64,000 bases of DNA from Chitinophagaceae bacterium UBA1953 (GCA_002336115.1 DDEN01000041.1:259395-323394), one strand, 5' to 3'; counted from the stretch's first letter, positions 36,853-47,186 are shown. The notes: generated by a model not told the origin, from the sequence alone. Translations and numbers: made by a program.

Positions 36853-38163
36853 TCAGTTAGCATCAGGAAATTCATAACCGATATCTTTCCTGAAATACAT
36901 ATCCTTGAAACTGATTCCACTTAAAACCTGTTTTGATTTAGCTACACAATCCTGTACTCCTGCACCAAAAGAGGTAACTGTAAGCACCCTTCCCCCGTTG
37001 GTTACAATTTTGCCATTTTCGGCTTTTGTTCCTGCATGAAAAATCAGTGAATCGCCCGCAGCATTTTGCTCCAAACCCTTAATGGGAAAGCCTTTCACAT
37101 AATCGCCTGGATAGCCGCCACTCACTGCAACAACAGTTACAGCAAGGCGCTCATCTTTTGCAATTTCAATATTCTGTAGTTCATTTTTAGCAGTTGCTGC
37201 CAGCAATTCAACAAGATCGTTTTTCAGCCTTGGGATCACTACTTCTGTTTCCGGGTCGCCCATGCGGCAATTGTATTCAATTACCAACGGTTCGCCATCA
37301 ACCTTAATCAATCCTATAAACACAAATCCTTTGTACACTATACCTTCGCTGTTCAGTCCGTTGATGGTTGGTTTTACAATCCTTTCTTCTACTTTTTGCA
37401 TAAAAGCAGCATCGGCAAAAGGCACAGGGCTTACAGCTCCCATTCCACCTGTGTTTAAGCCAGTATCGCCTTCTCCAATTCGTTTGTAATCTTTTGCTTC
37501 AGGCAAAATGCAGTAATTCTTTCCATCAGTCAGAACAAACACACTTAGTTCAATTCCGTTCAGGAACTCTTCAATCACAACTTTTTTGCCGGCATCACCA
37601 AATTTTGATTGATTAATCATCAGATCAAATTCAGCTACAGCTTCTAATGTGCTGTTACAAATGATAACCCCTTTACCTGCCGCCAAACCATCGGCTTTTA
37701 GAACAACCGGCAGCGGATGATTTAATAAATATTCTCTCCCTTCATCAAAATTATCGTTGGTAAACTCCCTGTAACCGGCGGTTGGGATGCTGTGCCGCTG
37801 CATAAATGCTTTTGCAAAAGCCTTACTTCCTTCCAACTGGGCTGCATATTTCGACGGGCCAATCACACCCAGCCATCCTTCGGTAAATGCCTGTCGCTGA
37901 TGAGCCTCTTCAAAATAGTCATATACTCCATTTACAAGCGGATCTTCAGGACCCACCACAACAAGATGCACATTGTTGGTACGACAAAAATTCTCCGCTT
38001 CCGAAAAATTACTGCCACTTGTTTTCAGGTTCACATTTGTACCACATTGAGCAGTACCAGGGTTGCCCGGAGAAATGTAGAGATTTTCGCACAAAAGACT
38101 TTGAGCTAATTTCCATGCAAGTGCATGTTCACGGCCGCCTGAACCAAGGAGTAATATATTCAT
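36853..38163 (-). CDS. purD: Phosphoribosylamine-glycine ligase
   Basis: 436 residues, an ATP-grasp enzyme. It opens with MNILLLGSGGREHALAWKL and shows the ATP-grasp core LKADGLAAGKGVII, the catalytic stretch EFLNGIELSVFVLTDG and the family block VIEYNCRMGDPETE. It makes GAR in purine synthesis. It stands alone between mreB and the divergent POT transporter gene. Confidence 0.97.
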   Translation of the reverse strand: MNILLLGSGGREHALAWKLAQSLLCENLYISPGNPGTAQCGTNVNLKTSGSNFSEAENFCRTNNVHLVVVGPEDPLVNGVYDYFEEAHQRQAFTEGWLGVIGPSKYAAQLEGSKAFAKAFMQRHSIPTAGYREFTNDNFDEGREYLLNHPLPVVLKADGLAAGKGVIICNSTLEAVAEFDLMINQSKFGDAGKKVVIEEFLNGIELSVFVLTDGKNYCILPEAKDYKRIGEGDTGLNTGGMGAVSPVPFADAAFMQKVEERIVKPTINGLNSEGIVYKGFVFIGLIKVDGEPLVIEYNCRMGDPETEVVIPRLKNDLVELLAATAKNELQNIEIAKDERLAVTVVAVSGGYPGDYVKGFPIKGLEQNAAGDSLIFHAGTKAENGKIVTNGGRVLTVTSFGAGVQDCVAKSKQVLSGISFKDMYFRKDIGYEFPDAN

Positions 38164-38301
38164 TCGTTAATTTTCTGGCCCGAAATTAATTGATGCTGTT
38201 TAAAAAACTGTAACTGATTATAAACAGTCAACATAACTAATAAGTGTTACCATTATTTTCATACTTTCGGAACTTATCTTACTTACACAAACCAATTTTA
38301 T

Positions 38302-39810
38302 ATGAACGAAGCCGTTGCTCAAAAAGGTCACCCAAAAGGACTTTGGGTTTTATTCGGAACAGAAATGTGGGAACGTTTTAACTATTATGGCATGCGGGCT
38401 GTATTAGTTTTATTTATGACAAAAGCTCTTTTATTTGATAAAGCTTTTGCTTCAAATCTATATGGCAGTTACACAAGTCTCGTTTATCTAACACCTTTGA
38501 TCGGAGGTTTTATTGCCGATAAATATTGGGGAAACCAGCGGTCAATCATTGCTGGCGGAATTGTAATGGCTTTAGGTGAATTTATGTTGTTTTTCTGTGG
38601 ATCAACATATCAATCAGCACCCGGACTTTCTACAATACTCTTTTTTTCAGGGTTGGGGCTCATGATTGCGGGCAACGGATTTTTCAAACCAAATATTTCT
38701 TCACTTGTTGGTCAGCTTTATAAAAAAGGAGATAGAAGGATTGACCCGGCCTACACCATTTTCTATATGGGTATCAACGTAGGCGGTGCAATTGGTCCTT
38801 TTATTTGCGGCCTTGTTGGAGACACAGGAAATCCTGCAGATTTTAAATGGGCATTCCTGGCAGCCGGGATCGGCATGATTATAAGTGTTATTGTCCAGCT
38901 TCTTTTTCATAAAAAATATGTGACGGATCCCGATAAAAACATTTTGGGGCTTACTCCAAAAGGAACGCCTTCCATCTGGATTAACCCAATCACAATTGTA
39001 GTTGGATTAGCTGCATTTTCAGCACTTACAATCGGGTTAGTTTATCTTGATGCGAAAGTTGTTCCGTATTTAACCTACTTATTAATAGCTGCAACTGTTT
39101 TTATTGCAATTGTAATCTTCTCAGATAAAACGTTAACAGGAATAGAAAAGCAGCGAATAGGCGTTATTTTTATTGCCGCATTCTTTGTGATATTTTTCTG
39201 GAGTGCATTTGAACAAGCAGGAGCCTCACTTACCTTTTTTGCTGAAGAGCAAACTCAAAGAGACCTTGGCTTTTATGTCGTTCCCGCAAGTTTCTTTCAA
39301 TCATTAAACTCAATTTTTGTAGTATCCTTTGCTCCGGTTTTTGCCTGGCTTTGGCTGAAACTTGGTAAAAGAGAACCCTCATCGCCAACAAAAATGGCAA
39401 TTGGGCTATTATTATTAGCAGCGGGATATTTATGGATAGCAACAGGGGTTAAAAATGTAGGCCCGGGTATTAAAGTAAGTATGATATGGCTAATTGGAAT
39501 GTATGCATTGCATACATGGGGAGAATTAAGTCTTTCGCCAATTGGATTAGCAATGGTAAATAAACTTGCCCCAATGAAATTTGCATCCTTATTAATGGCT
39601 GTATGGTTTCTTGCAAACGCAGCAGCTAATAAGTTAGCGGGTGTTTTAAGTGCTTTATATCCTGACAGTGGTAAAACCACACATTTCTTGGGATATCAAA
39701 TGAATAATCAATATGATTTCTTTATGTTGTTTGTAGTAATGGCAAGCGTTGCAGCTTTGGTACTTTTCCTTCTTACAAAAAAACTACAAAAAATGATGCA
39801 TCAGAATTAA
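38302..39810 (+). CDS. POT/PTR2-family proton-coupled oligopeptide transporter
   Basis: 502 residues with 12-14 membrane helices. The proton-binding motif ExxER occurs as EMWERFNYYGMRAVLVLF, followed by the PTR2 block GNGFFKPNISSLVGQLY and GELSLSPIGLAMV. It imports di- and tripeptides with protons. The gene is monocistronic; its terminator (39831-39866) lies directly before the next transporter gene, which is of an unrelated family. Confidence 0.94.
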   Translation: MNEAVAQKGHPKGLWVLFGTEMWERFNYYGMRAVLVLFMTKALLFDKAFASNLYGSYTSLVYLTPLIGGFIADKYWGNQRSIIAGGIVMALGEFMLFFCGSTYQSAPGLSTILFFSGLGLMIAGNGFFKPNISSLVGQLYKKGDRRIDPAYTIFYMGINVGGAIGPFICGLVGDTGNPADFKWAFLAAGIGMIISVIVQLLFHKKYVTDPDKNILGLTPKGTPSIWINPITIVVGLAAFSALTIGLVYLDAKVVPYLTYLLIAATVFIAIVIFSDKTLTGIEKQRIGVIFIAAFFVIFFWSAFEQAGASLTFFAEEQTQRDLGFYVVPASFFQSLNSIFVVSFAPVFAWLWLKLGKREPSSPTKMAIGLLLLAAGYLWIATGVKNVGPGIKVSMIWLIGMYALHTWGELSLSPIGLAMVNKLAPMKFASLLMAVWFLANAAANKLAGVLSALYPDSGKTTHFLGYQMNNQYDFFMLFVVMASVAALVLFLLTKKLQKMMHQN

Positions 39811-39830
39811 CAGGTTTGATGTATTGGAGC

Positions 39831-39866
39831 AAAACCCCGCTGAAAAAATTCATCGGGGTTTTTTAT
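39831..39866 (+). terminator. Terminator of the POT transporter gene
   Basis: AAAACCCCG pairs with CGGGGTTTT around a 14-base loop, followed by T. It lies inside the upstream extension of the OPT reading frame, which shows that the long 39824 start is wrong. Confidence 0.85.
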
Positions 39867-39895
39867 TACCTTCCTCGATCAAAACCAATTGCAGT

Positions 39896-41953
39896 ATGTC
39901 TGAACAAAAATTTCACCCCTTTGTGCCCGACGAAAGCAAAATGCCCGAGTTCACTGTTAAAAGTGTACTTGTAGGGGCCGCTTTCGGAATTATTTTTGGC
40001 GCTGCCACTGTTTATCTTGCATTAAAAGCAGGTTTAACCGTAAGCGCTTCTATTCCCATTGCCGTGCTTGCAATAACTCTCGGCAGAAAATTCCTTAAAA
40101 CAACTATCCTCGAAAACAACATTATTCAAACTACAGGAAGTGCAGGTGAAAGTATTGCGGCAGGAGTTGTATTTACATTGCCTGGTTTTTTGTTTTTGAG
40201 CGAATCAAAAAGTGCAGAATTTTTTAATTATTTCACTATTCTCACGCTTGCAATTTTTGGCGGTATTCTTGGCACATTAATGATGATTCCGTTACGGCGT
40301 TCATTAATTGTAAAAGAACATGGAGTTCTCCCTTACCCCGAGGGAACAGCCTGTGCAAGTGTTTTAAAAGCAGGAGAACGTGGTGGCGATTTTGCAAAAA
40401 CTGCCTTTATGGGTTTGGGCTTTGCGTTTGCCTATGCTATCATGCAAAAAATTCTGCATGTCATTGCTGAAACTCCTTTCTGGATGACCAAGCAGGCAAA
40501 CAAATTTTTTCCTTCGGCTAAAGTAAGTGGAGAAATTACACCGGAATATATGGGTGTTGGTTACATTATTGGGCCAAAAATCAGTGGTGTACTTGTAGCA
40601 GGCGGTGTGTTGGCGTGGATGGCCGTAACTCCATTACTTGCTTCAGTTGTGCCACCCGATACAATTGCAGCACAATTAGTAAAACTGGGGTATTTAGGGG
40701 GATTGGATAAAACAGGCGGCCCCGGCGGATGGGATCCTGTTACCCATAGTTTTGCCGATTATTCAGCCGCAATCTATCGTGCATACATCCGGCAGATTGG
40801 CGCAGGGGCTGTAGCTGCAGGTGGCTTTATTACATTAATCAAAACAATTCCCACCATTATTTCATCATTCAAAAGCAGCATCGGCTCCATCAAAAAACAA
40901 GATGGTGAAGAAGTGTCGGTAAGAAGAACAGAAAGAGACCTTAATATTAAAATTGTAGGAATTGGCAGTGTTGTTCTGATAGTTCTGATGGCCTTGTTGC
41001 CACAGGTTCCAGGCGATAATATCGGCAGTAAATTATTACTCGGTTTATTGGTAATTATTTTCGGAGCTTTCTTTGTTACTGTATCATCACGAATTGTTGG
41101 ATTGATCGGTTCCAGTAACAACCCCATCAGTGGTATGACAATCGCAACCATTATGGGAACTTGTTTAATTTTTATTTCAGTTGGCTGGACTGGTAAAGTA
41201 TTTGAACCAATGGCGTTGGTTGTTGGGGGAATGATTTGTATCGCTGCAGCAAATGCCGGAGCTACATCGCAGGATCTGAAAACAGGTTATATTGTTGGTG
41301 CTACTCCAAAATACCAGCAAATGGCATTGTTTGTCGGCGCTATTGTTTCATCCCTCGCAATTGGAGCCACAATTAAAATTCTTGACATGCCTTCAGCCGA
41401 AATGGCTGCGCAAGGTATTACCCATGCTATTGGAACAGATAAGTTTCCTGCACCACAAGGAACATTAATGGCCACACTTATTAAAGGCATTCTTTCATTT
41501 AATCTCGATTGGCAGTTTGTGCTTGTTGGTGTTGCTATTGCCATAACAATGGAATTGTGCGGCATTAAATCATTAAGTTTTGCCGTTGGCTTGTACCTGC
41601 CGCTTTCTACAACGTTGCCAATTTTTATTGGTGGCGCAATCCGTGGATTGGTTGATTTGAAAAAGAAAAAATCTGGCGAAGAAATTTCTGCCGAAGAAGA
41701 AGATTTGGGAAAAGGCAATTTATTTGCTACAGGTCTTGTTGCCGGTGGGGCTCTGGCCGGTGTACTGATTGCATTTCTTTCAGCACCGGATTCTACTCAA
41801 AATTTTTTAAAAGCTGTAAGTGCCGAACATGGTTTAAGCCATGCCCTTTCTTCCAATGGCTACTTCCTCTTAGGCGTTTTATTCTTTGCCTTGATGGGAT
41901 ATACGCTATACCGAATTGGTATAAAGAAAACAGAAAAACTTACTGAAGAATAA
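39896..41953 (+). CDS. OPT-family oligopeptide transporter
   Basis: The frame is open from 39824, but that segment contains the preceding gene's terminator. The Met at 39896 (MSEQKFHPFVPD) is the start, giving 685 residues. About 15 helices are predicted, with family blocks GAAFGIIFGAATVYLALKAG near the N-terminus, the GSAGESIAAG stretch and AANAGATSQDLKTGYIVGA. OPT members move oligopeptides or metal chelates by proton symport; the substrate cannot be read. Placed after the POT gene, it suggests a peptide-using lifestyle. A terminator follows at 41962-41993. Confidence 0.92.
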   Translation: MSEQKFHPFVPDESKMPEFTVKSVLVGAAFGIIFGAATVYLALKAGLTVSASIPIAVLAITLGRKFLKTTILENNIIQTTGSAGESIAAGVVFTLPGFLFLSESKSAEFFNYFTILTLAIFGGILGTLMMIPLRRSLIVKEHGVLPYPEGTACASVLKAGERGGDFAKTAFMGLGFAFAYAIMQKILHVIAETPFWMTKQANKFFPSAKVSGEITPEYMGVGYIIGPKISGVLVAGGVLAWMAVTPLLASVVPPDTIAAQLVKLGYLGGLDKTGGPGGWDPVTHSFADYSAAIYRAYIRQIGAGAVAAGGFITLIKTIPTIISSFKSSIGSIKKQDGEEVSVRRTERDLNIKIVGIGSVVLIVLMALLPQVPGDNIGSKLLLGLLVIIFGAFFVTVSSRIVGLIGSSNNPISGMTIATIMGTCLIFISVGWTGKVFEPMALVVGGMICIAAANAGATSQDLKTGYIVGATPKYQQMALFVGAIVSSLAIGATIKILDMPSAEMAAQGITHAIGTDKFPAPQGTLMATLIKGILSFNLDWQFVLVGVAIAITMELCGIKSLSFAVGLYLPLSTTLPIFIGGAIRGLVDLKKKKSGEEISAEEEDLGKGNLFATGLVAGGALAGVLIAFLSAPDSTQNFLKAVSAEHGLSHALSSNGYFLLGVLFFALMGYTLYRIGIKKTEKLTEE

Positions 41954-41961
41954 TCATCAAT

Positions 41962-41993
41962 AAAAATGCCTCCAAAACGGAGGCATTTTTTTG
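41962..41993. terminator. Bidirectional terminator between OPT and glycosyltransferase genes
   Basis: TGCCTCC pairs with GGAGGCA; T runs flank the stem on both strands (TTTTTTT on plus and TTTTT on minus), so it can end both convergent transcripts. Confidence 0.85.
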
Positions 41994-42021
41994 TCTCAAT
42001 ATTCATAAAGGCCAGTAAGCA

Positions 42022-43074
42022 CTATGCAAGGCCCAGCAACGAAGCCGCAGCTTTTGCCTGGCGAAGCATAAAAAATTCCTGTGCTGGTTGTGCTGCAATT
42101 TGCTCGTACAACTCGGTGTACTTGCTGGTAACATTTTCAATACTGTACTTGTAACGCATTTTCCATCCGTTATTTACTAATGAATCTCTGTATTCTTCGT
42201 TTTCAATCACCTTTAAAATTCCTCTGCGGATGTCAAGTACATTGTAGGGATTTACTTTGCAGGCAGCATCATCTGCAATTTCATCCATGGGCGAAATACG
42301 GCTGGTTATCAACGGGCGACCTACGGCACATGCCTCAAGAATAGGCAGGCCAAATCCTTCATAAGTTGATGCAAAAACAACCATATCGCTTAATTCGTAT
42401 TGTTGCTTTAATTCATCAAAAGAAAGATTCGTGTATGTTTTAAAATCAATTTTATTTTCCTGTAAAGCAAGCTGTGTTTCCACATCAAGACTGCCAATAA
42501 TATGCAGTTCGCAATTCACTCCCTTTAATGCAACAGCAAGATTCTGAATATTCTTATTTTCTTTTGTGCCTATCTGAAGAATGCGTGGACATTCAGCATT
42601 AAACGCTTTAGGTTTAAATTCAAATCTCGGATCAAAGAAATTAGGAACCACTTTAATTTTTTCCTCGTTCACACCGGTCAGTTTAACCAGCTCTTTTTTT
42701 GTTTTTTCACTTATAACGGTGATGGTGTTTGCCCGCCACATTGGCAACTGATACCAGAAAAATTTAAACAACCAGTATTTCAGATTCAGCTTGTTGTATT
42801 TAGTAAGAAACACACAATCATGAATTGTAAGAACGGTATTTCTTTTTTTCATACCAAGTGATACATAGTGAATATCGCCTGTAATATGATTAATCTCACC
42901 CTGATTGGCCGATGATTTGGAAATGTTTTTTATGACATTTATAATTGAAGGAACTTCAAATTTTCTTGTGCTGAATTCACTTTGTAAACTTACCTGAGAA
43001 GTTACATTATCGAAGAGAGATTCGATACTGAAAGCATGAAGCCTTTTTTTACGGAAGAAATAAGATACTTCCAT
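42022..43074 (-). CDS. Glycosyltransferase, GT4/GT-B type
   Basis: The frame is open to 43143, but a -7 box at 43113-43120 lies inside that extension, so the Met at 43074 (MEVSYFFRKKRLHAF) is preferred, giving 350 residues. The C-terminal half has the GT4 donor-binding region: FASTYEGFGLPILEACAVGR, whose Glu in the EGFGLPILEA block contacts the nucleotide sugar, then RPLITSRISPMDEIA. Probably it adds a sugar in surface polysaccharide or LPS synthesis; the acceptor is unknown. The gene has its own promoter. Confidence 0.88.
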   Translation of the reverse strand: MEVSYFFRKKRLHAFSIESLFDNVTSQVSLQSEFSTRKFEVPSIINVIKNISKSSANQGEINHITGDIHYVSLGMKKRNTVLTIHDCVFLTKYNKLNLKYWLFKFFWYQLPMWRANTITVISEKTKKELVKLTGVNEEKIKVVPNFFDPRFEFKPKAFNAECPRILQIGTKENKNIQNLAVALKGVNCELHIIGSLDVETQLALQENKIDFKTYTNLSFDELKQQYELSDMVVFASTYEGFGLPILEACAVGRPLITSRISPMDEIADDAACKVNPYNVLDIRRGILKVIENEEYRDSLVNNGWKMRYKYSIENVTSKYTELYEQIAAQPAQEFFMLRQAKAAASLLGLA

Positions 43075-43112
43075 GGATATTGGAATATTTGGTTTTTGAA
43101 TATTGGACAATA

Positions 43113-43120
43113 CAAATGTA
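43113..43120 (-). promoter_or_regulatory. Promoter of the glycosyltransferase gene
   Basis: TACATTTG on the minus strand with a TTG 20 bp upstream, a canonical -33/-7 pair. The predicted leader to the 43074 ATG is about 35 bases. Confidence 0.6.
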
Positions 43121-43222
43121 GAAAGATCCTGATTTCTCAGCAAGAGCAGTTTTCACCTAAAAAAAGGGCAGTAATTTTACTTACTGCCGCTATAAACCTG
43201 TTGGATAGATTCACTTCAGAAC

Positions 43223-44419
43223 TCAGACAAAGTCAAGTGGACTAATGCTTTGCTTCAAAATAGTACTTGCATCGGCCCCCAGCCAGTTATTCAATACCGT
43301 TGCATATACCTGCCTGAAATCAACCTGGTATTTCAGATCGCCATCATCAAGATTACTTAAGTCGGGCAAGGAATTGTACAACCCCTGTTTCTTTAATCCG
43401 CCCCCAATAAAAAACATATTATTTGCCTTTCCATGATCGGTTCCACCACTGGCATTTTGAGAAACCCTTCTGCCAAATTCGGAGAAAGTAAATAACAGCA
43501 CATCATTAAACCGGTTATTGACTTTTAAATCTTTTACAAATGCTTTTACGGCATCGTTCAACTCAGTAAACAGGCGTTTTTGCTGCGCCTCCTGGTTAAT
43601 GTGTGTATCAAAACTTCCCAAGGAAATGTAATACACTTTTGTATTAATATCGCTGAAAATAAGCGAAGCAATTGTTTTTAACCCCTTTCCTAAATCTGTA
43701 TTTGGATAAGTTTCGCCTGACGGATGCAGCCTGCTTTGTTTAAAAATATAATCGGCGCTTGAAACGGTTTCAGCCATGGTTTTGTACAAATACTCAACTG
43801 GTTGCTCATGCTCAGCTTTGTGTTGAGCAAGCATATCTTTAAAATATTTTTCCTGGCTTGTATTATATAGCCTGCGTGGATCTTCTAATGCTATACCTTT
43901 TATATTGTCTCCTTTTAATGCCAAACTCAGTACATCATCAATTTCCAAAGCCTGAGTTGGTTTATCGCAGCCTTTACATTGAGCATCTAAATATCTTCCT
44001 ACCCAACCGGTATTCCAGTATTCACTGCTATTGCTTGCAGTGTGCCAGATGTCCATACTGCGGAAATGGCTTTTATCGGGATTTGGATAACCTACACTGT
44101 TGTATATTCCAAGACTTCCATCATCATACAACTCTTTGAAGGCTGTAAGTGAAGGGTGTAAACCAGCATCATCAGTTAATAATAATGCGTCGGTTCTTTG
44201 AATACCTAATTTGGGGCGATTGCTGTAATACAAATCATTCCGCACAGGAATAACCGTATTTAATCCATCATTACCACCGCTGAACTGAATAATAACAGTG
44301 ACCTTGTTACCAGGCGGAACAATTACTCCCTTTTCAAATGCCTTTAGAAACTCCGGCATTAGCATGGAAGCCGTAGCCAGCGAACCAAGTTGAAGAAACT
44401 CTCTGCGTTGTATGAGCAT
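43223..44419 (-). CDS. DUF1501 protein with Tat signal
   Basis: 398 residues. The N-terminus QRREFLQLGSLATASMLM is a twin-arginine signal (RR then FLQ). The body resembles the DUF1501 (alkaline phosphatase-like/sulfatase-related) fold, with VIIQFSGGNDGLN (metal-binding Asp) and SEFGRRVSQNASGGTDHGKA carrying the His/Asp of the metal site. It starts 35 bases after the DUF1800 stop, as is usual for this widespread pair. The biochemical role is not established; an exported hydrolase folded with metal in the cytoplasm is inferred. Confidence 0.9.
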   Translation of the reverse strand: MLIQRREFLQLGSLATASMLMPEFLKAFEKGVIVPPGNKVTVIIQFSGGNDGLNTVIPVRNDLYYSNRPKLGIQRTDALLLTDDAGLHPSLTAFKELYDDGSLGIYNSVGYPNPDKSHFRSMDIWHTASNSSEYWNTGWVGRYLDAQCKGCDKPTQALEIDDVLSLALKGDNIKGIALEDPRRLYNTSQEKYFKDMLAQHKAEHEQPVEYLYKTMAETVSSADYIFKQSRLHPSGETYPNTDLGKGLKTIASLIFSDINTKVYYISLGSFDTHINQEAQQKRLFTELNDAVKAFVKDLKVNNRFNDVLLFTFSEFGRRVSQNASGGTDHGKANNMFFIGGGLKKQGLYNSLPDLSNLDDGDLKYQVDFRQVYATVLNNWLGADASTILKQSISPLDFV

Positions 44420-44454
44420 AAAATATTTTTATTTTTTATAGTCAATTAGAATAA

Positions 44455-45885
44455 TTAACACATCTGATACTCAGGTGTGCTCATGAGCTGAATCATTGCT
44501 GTCTGAATGTATTGCTCCCTGCCCGAAGCATCAATATACTTCTCCAGCAAAGCCTTATTAAATGTTGATGAATTGACTTGCCAGACGTACTCTGCAATAG
44601 AAGCCAGTAAATTTTCCCTCGATGTTTTTTCAAGTTGGTGAAACAAAATATCCCAGTTCACCGTAGCCTGAATCATTTTCCCACCGGCTTTATTCCGCTG
44701 CACTTTCCCCATTTCCTGGTCATCGTCTGATTTGGGTTTTACATTAATAGATTCTTTATTCCATACAAACTGCGGAATGCGCATTCTGAACATGAGCGAT
44801 GAACTGTCGATCCAGTTTAAACCACCCGGCCAACCGGCAACGTTGGGAGGATAAAACAAAATCTGACCAAGAATTTTCTGCAACTGCAGTTGCACTTCCT
44901 CATTTTGTATCTGCATAGGCAATGAACGCCTGATGCCCGCAAGTAATTCAACAGGTGATTTTACTCTTGTACCAATATTTTTTGCATCATAAAACCATTC
45001 GCTTGTAAAAATATCCTTCAGTAAGGCCGCAATATCATACCCCGATTTATAAAACTTTTCAGAAAGAAGTTTTACCCGCTGTTCATCAACCTCATCATTC
45101 ACAAAATAGCGGTAGATTTTTTGGGTGATGTAATTAGCTGTTTGCTTTTGCCCGAGCAGTATATCTAAAATATCATCTCCGTTAAAATTTCCTGTTTTTC
45201 CTAACACCGTTTTTTGACCATCGTCGTGCAACATTGGACGGAAAACAAAATCACCATTCAGTTTAAACTGCCACCCTGTAAAGGCTCTTGCAGCTTCTTT
45301 AATATCCTTTTCTGTATAGTTGCCTCTTCCCATTGTAAACAACTCCATTACCTCACGGGCAAAATTTTCGTTGGGATGCTGTTTACGGTTTTGCTGATTG
45401 TTCAGAAAAGCAAGCATTGCTGCACTGCGACTCACCTCTTTCAGCAAGTCTCCAAAATTGCCCAAAGCATTTTTGCGAATGATGTTTATTAAATCCTGTT
45501 GATACAATGCGTTGAGATTGCGGCAAGCAAAATGACCATGCCAGAACAAAGCAACCTTTTCACGAAGCTGTTGCTCACTGTTCACCATTTCATCAAGCCA
45601 TTCAAGATTCAGGTTTCTGATTTCTTCTCTTGATTTTTTGTGCATTTCCTGTTTCTGGTCCTGGCTTAACTCTGTTTTGCGGATGCCATCAATTCCGTTC
45701 ATTAATCCATCGGCAAAATTTGTTGCAACCTTAAAAGGCATTGGCTCTTTGCGTGAAGCTTTTTCCAAAGCTTCGTAAAACTTATGAGGAGTTGATTTTA
45801 AAACATCATTCCATTGTTCAACAGCAGGACCAAAGCCTGCACGCCACAACAGATGTTGATTTTTTTGTTGTACTGAAACCGGCAT
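44455..45885 (-). CDS. DUF1800 family protein
   Basis: 476 residues, helix-rich, opening with NQHLLWRAGFGPA (the family's typical N-terminal LxRAxFG block) and including NFAREVMELFTMGRGNYTE, FTGWQF and LLGQKQTANYITQKIYRYFV, all family landmarks. No signal peptide is visible, although DUF1501 partners have one. Paired with the DUF1501 gene in one operon; the pair is common in Bacteroidota and Planctomycetota, but its role is unknown. Confidence 0.9.
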   Translation of the reverse strand: MPVSVQQKNQHLLWRAGFGPAVEQWNDVLKSTPHKFYEALEKASRKEPMPFKVATNFADGLMNGIDGIRKTELSQDQKQEMHKKSREEIRNLNLEWLDEMVNSEQQLREKVALFWHGHFACRNLNALYQQDLINIIRKNALGNFGDLLKEVSRSAAMLAFLNNQQNRKQHPNENFAREVMELFTMGRGNYTEKDIKEAARAFTGWQFKLNGDFVFRPMLHDDGQKTVLGKTGNFNGDDILDILLGQKQTANYITQKIYRYFVNDEVDEQRVKLLSEKFYKSGYDIAALLKDIFTSEWFYDAKNIGTRVKSPVELLAGIRRSLPMQIQNEEVQLQLQKILGQILFYPPNVAGWPGGLNWIDSSSLMFRMRIPQFVWNKESINVKPKSDDDQEMGKVQRNKAGGKMIQATVNWDILFHQLEKTSRENLLASIAEYVWQVNSSTFNKALLEKYIDASGREQYIQTAMIQLMSTPEYQMC

Positions 45886-46174
45886 GAGTAAGAGATTATT
45901 TTGCTTTGACTGATTATTACTGTTATAGTTTAATACAAACAGATAACGTTGTACTGAAAGAATAATTGGTTAAAACTCATTATAAAAAACTGTTTTTACT
46001 CAGTTTTTTATACATACAACCTTCAATCCCGATTGGCAACCAGTGTTTTTTCCTGGTAAAATCACTTTTTTGTTTGATGGCCCGAAAAATTTCTTTTAAA
46101 ATCTTTGAGTACGTCAAAAAAAAAACAATAAATTCACGTTTATCATTTTATTTAACTCTAAATCAACTAACAAC

Positions 46175-47164
46175 ATGAGAAGAATTGCATTACTTGCAAC
46201 CCTGGGAATTATTGTTTTCACTTCTTGTAACAAGAAAAAAACAGAGGTGGCTGCAACAGAAGAAGCAACTACAATAACTGAAAGAAAATGTGCTTCGTAT
46301 GAAGTACTTCAGGCACAGTTAAAAGCAGATCCTTCATTACAAAAAAGAATGGATGAAATTGAGGCTTTCACTGCACGCTTTGTAAAAAATCCATCAGCTT
46401 TCAGAGTTTCTGGCGACACCCTTTATTTACCGGTGTGGGTAAATGTACTTTATAAAACCACTGATCAAAATATTTCAAATGCTCAGATTCAATCACAAAT
46501 TGATGTGTTAAATGAAGATTATGCAGCACTTAATGCAGACTATAACACGACTCCATCTCTTTTTACAGGAGTTCGTTCCGGAAATATTAAAATCAAATTT
46601 GTATGGGACGCAACAAAAGTAACCCGTAAATCAACAACAAAAACAAGTTTCAGAACAGATGATTCAATGAAAAAAAGTGCAAGAGGCGGTATTGACCCTA
46701 CAAGCCCAACAACTACATTAAACCTCTGGTCATGTAACCTTGCCAATGGTATTTTGGGTTATGCTCAGTTCCCGGGTGGAAGCTCTGCAACTGATGGTGT
46801 AGTTATCCTTTACTCAGCATTTGGCAGCCGTGCAAAATATCCCGGCGGCACATATATTTCTACTTATGATTTAGGAAGAACTGCAACTCACGAAGTTGGT
46901 CATTGGTTTAACCTTCGCCATATTTGGGGCGATGCAACTTGCGGAACTGATTATGTAGATGATACACCATCTCATAACACAGCAAATTACGGCTGCCCTT
47001 CATACCCTCATTTAAGTACTTGTTCAGGTACACCAACTGAAATGACAATGAACTACATGGATTATACTGATGATGCATGTATGTATATGTTCACAGCTGG
47101 ACAAGCTACACGTATGCAAGCTACTTTTGCAGTTGGCGGACCAAGAGCAGGTTTAAGACCATAA
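46175..47164 (+). CDS. M43-family (cytophagalysin/pappalysin) zinc metalloprotease lipoprotein
   Basis: 329 residues. Lipobox FTSC places Cys18 as the lipidated residue. The zinc site is HEVGHWFNLRH (His239, Glu240, His243, His249) and the Met-turn is MNYMDYTDDACM (about Met292-295), as in metzincins of family M43. Residues about 20-90 look like a propeptide. It is a surface or periplasmic peptidase. The gene stands alone after a 289-bp A+T-rich gap; a short 70-codon open frame upstream (45966-46178) overlaps its start and is probably chance. A terminator follows at 47187-47219. Confidence 0.92.
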   Translation: MRRIALLATLGIIVFTSCNKKKTEVAATEEATTITERKCASYEVLQAQLKADPSLQKRMDEIEAFTARFVKNPSAFRVSGDTLYLPVWVNVLYKTTDQNISNAQIQSQIDVLNEDYAALNADYNTTPSLFTGVRSGNIKIKFVWDATKVTRKSTTKTSFRTDDSMKKSARGGIDPTSPTTTLNLWSCNLANGILGYAQFPGGSSATDGVVILYSAFGSRAKYPGGTYISTYDLGRTATHEVGHWFNLRHIWGDATCGTDYVDDTPSHNTANYGCPSYPHLSTCSGTPTEMTMNYMDYTDDACMYMFTAGQATRMQATFAVGGPRAGLRP

Positions 47165-47186
47165 TTTTTTTAATAATACAAAAGCA

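Noticed and set aside
38221..38301. A TGTTACC-like word upstream of the POT transporter as another Pho-box.
   Set aside because: Only one unit is present; there is no second unit at 11-bp spacing.
39824..39895. An upstream extension of the OPT transporter reading frame.
   Set aside because: The extension contains the terminator of the preceding gene, so translation begins at 39896.
45886..46174. Searched for an RNA gene or riboswitch in this A+T-rich gap.
   Set aside because: No stable stem with conserved features or tRNA-like pattern was seen by eye.
45966..46178. A 70-codon plus-strand open frame before the M43 protease.
   Set aside because: It overlaps the protease start by 4 bases, has low-complexity Phe/Lys/Ile-rich composition and no promoter or family resemblance; it looks like chance in A+T-rich DNA.
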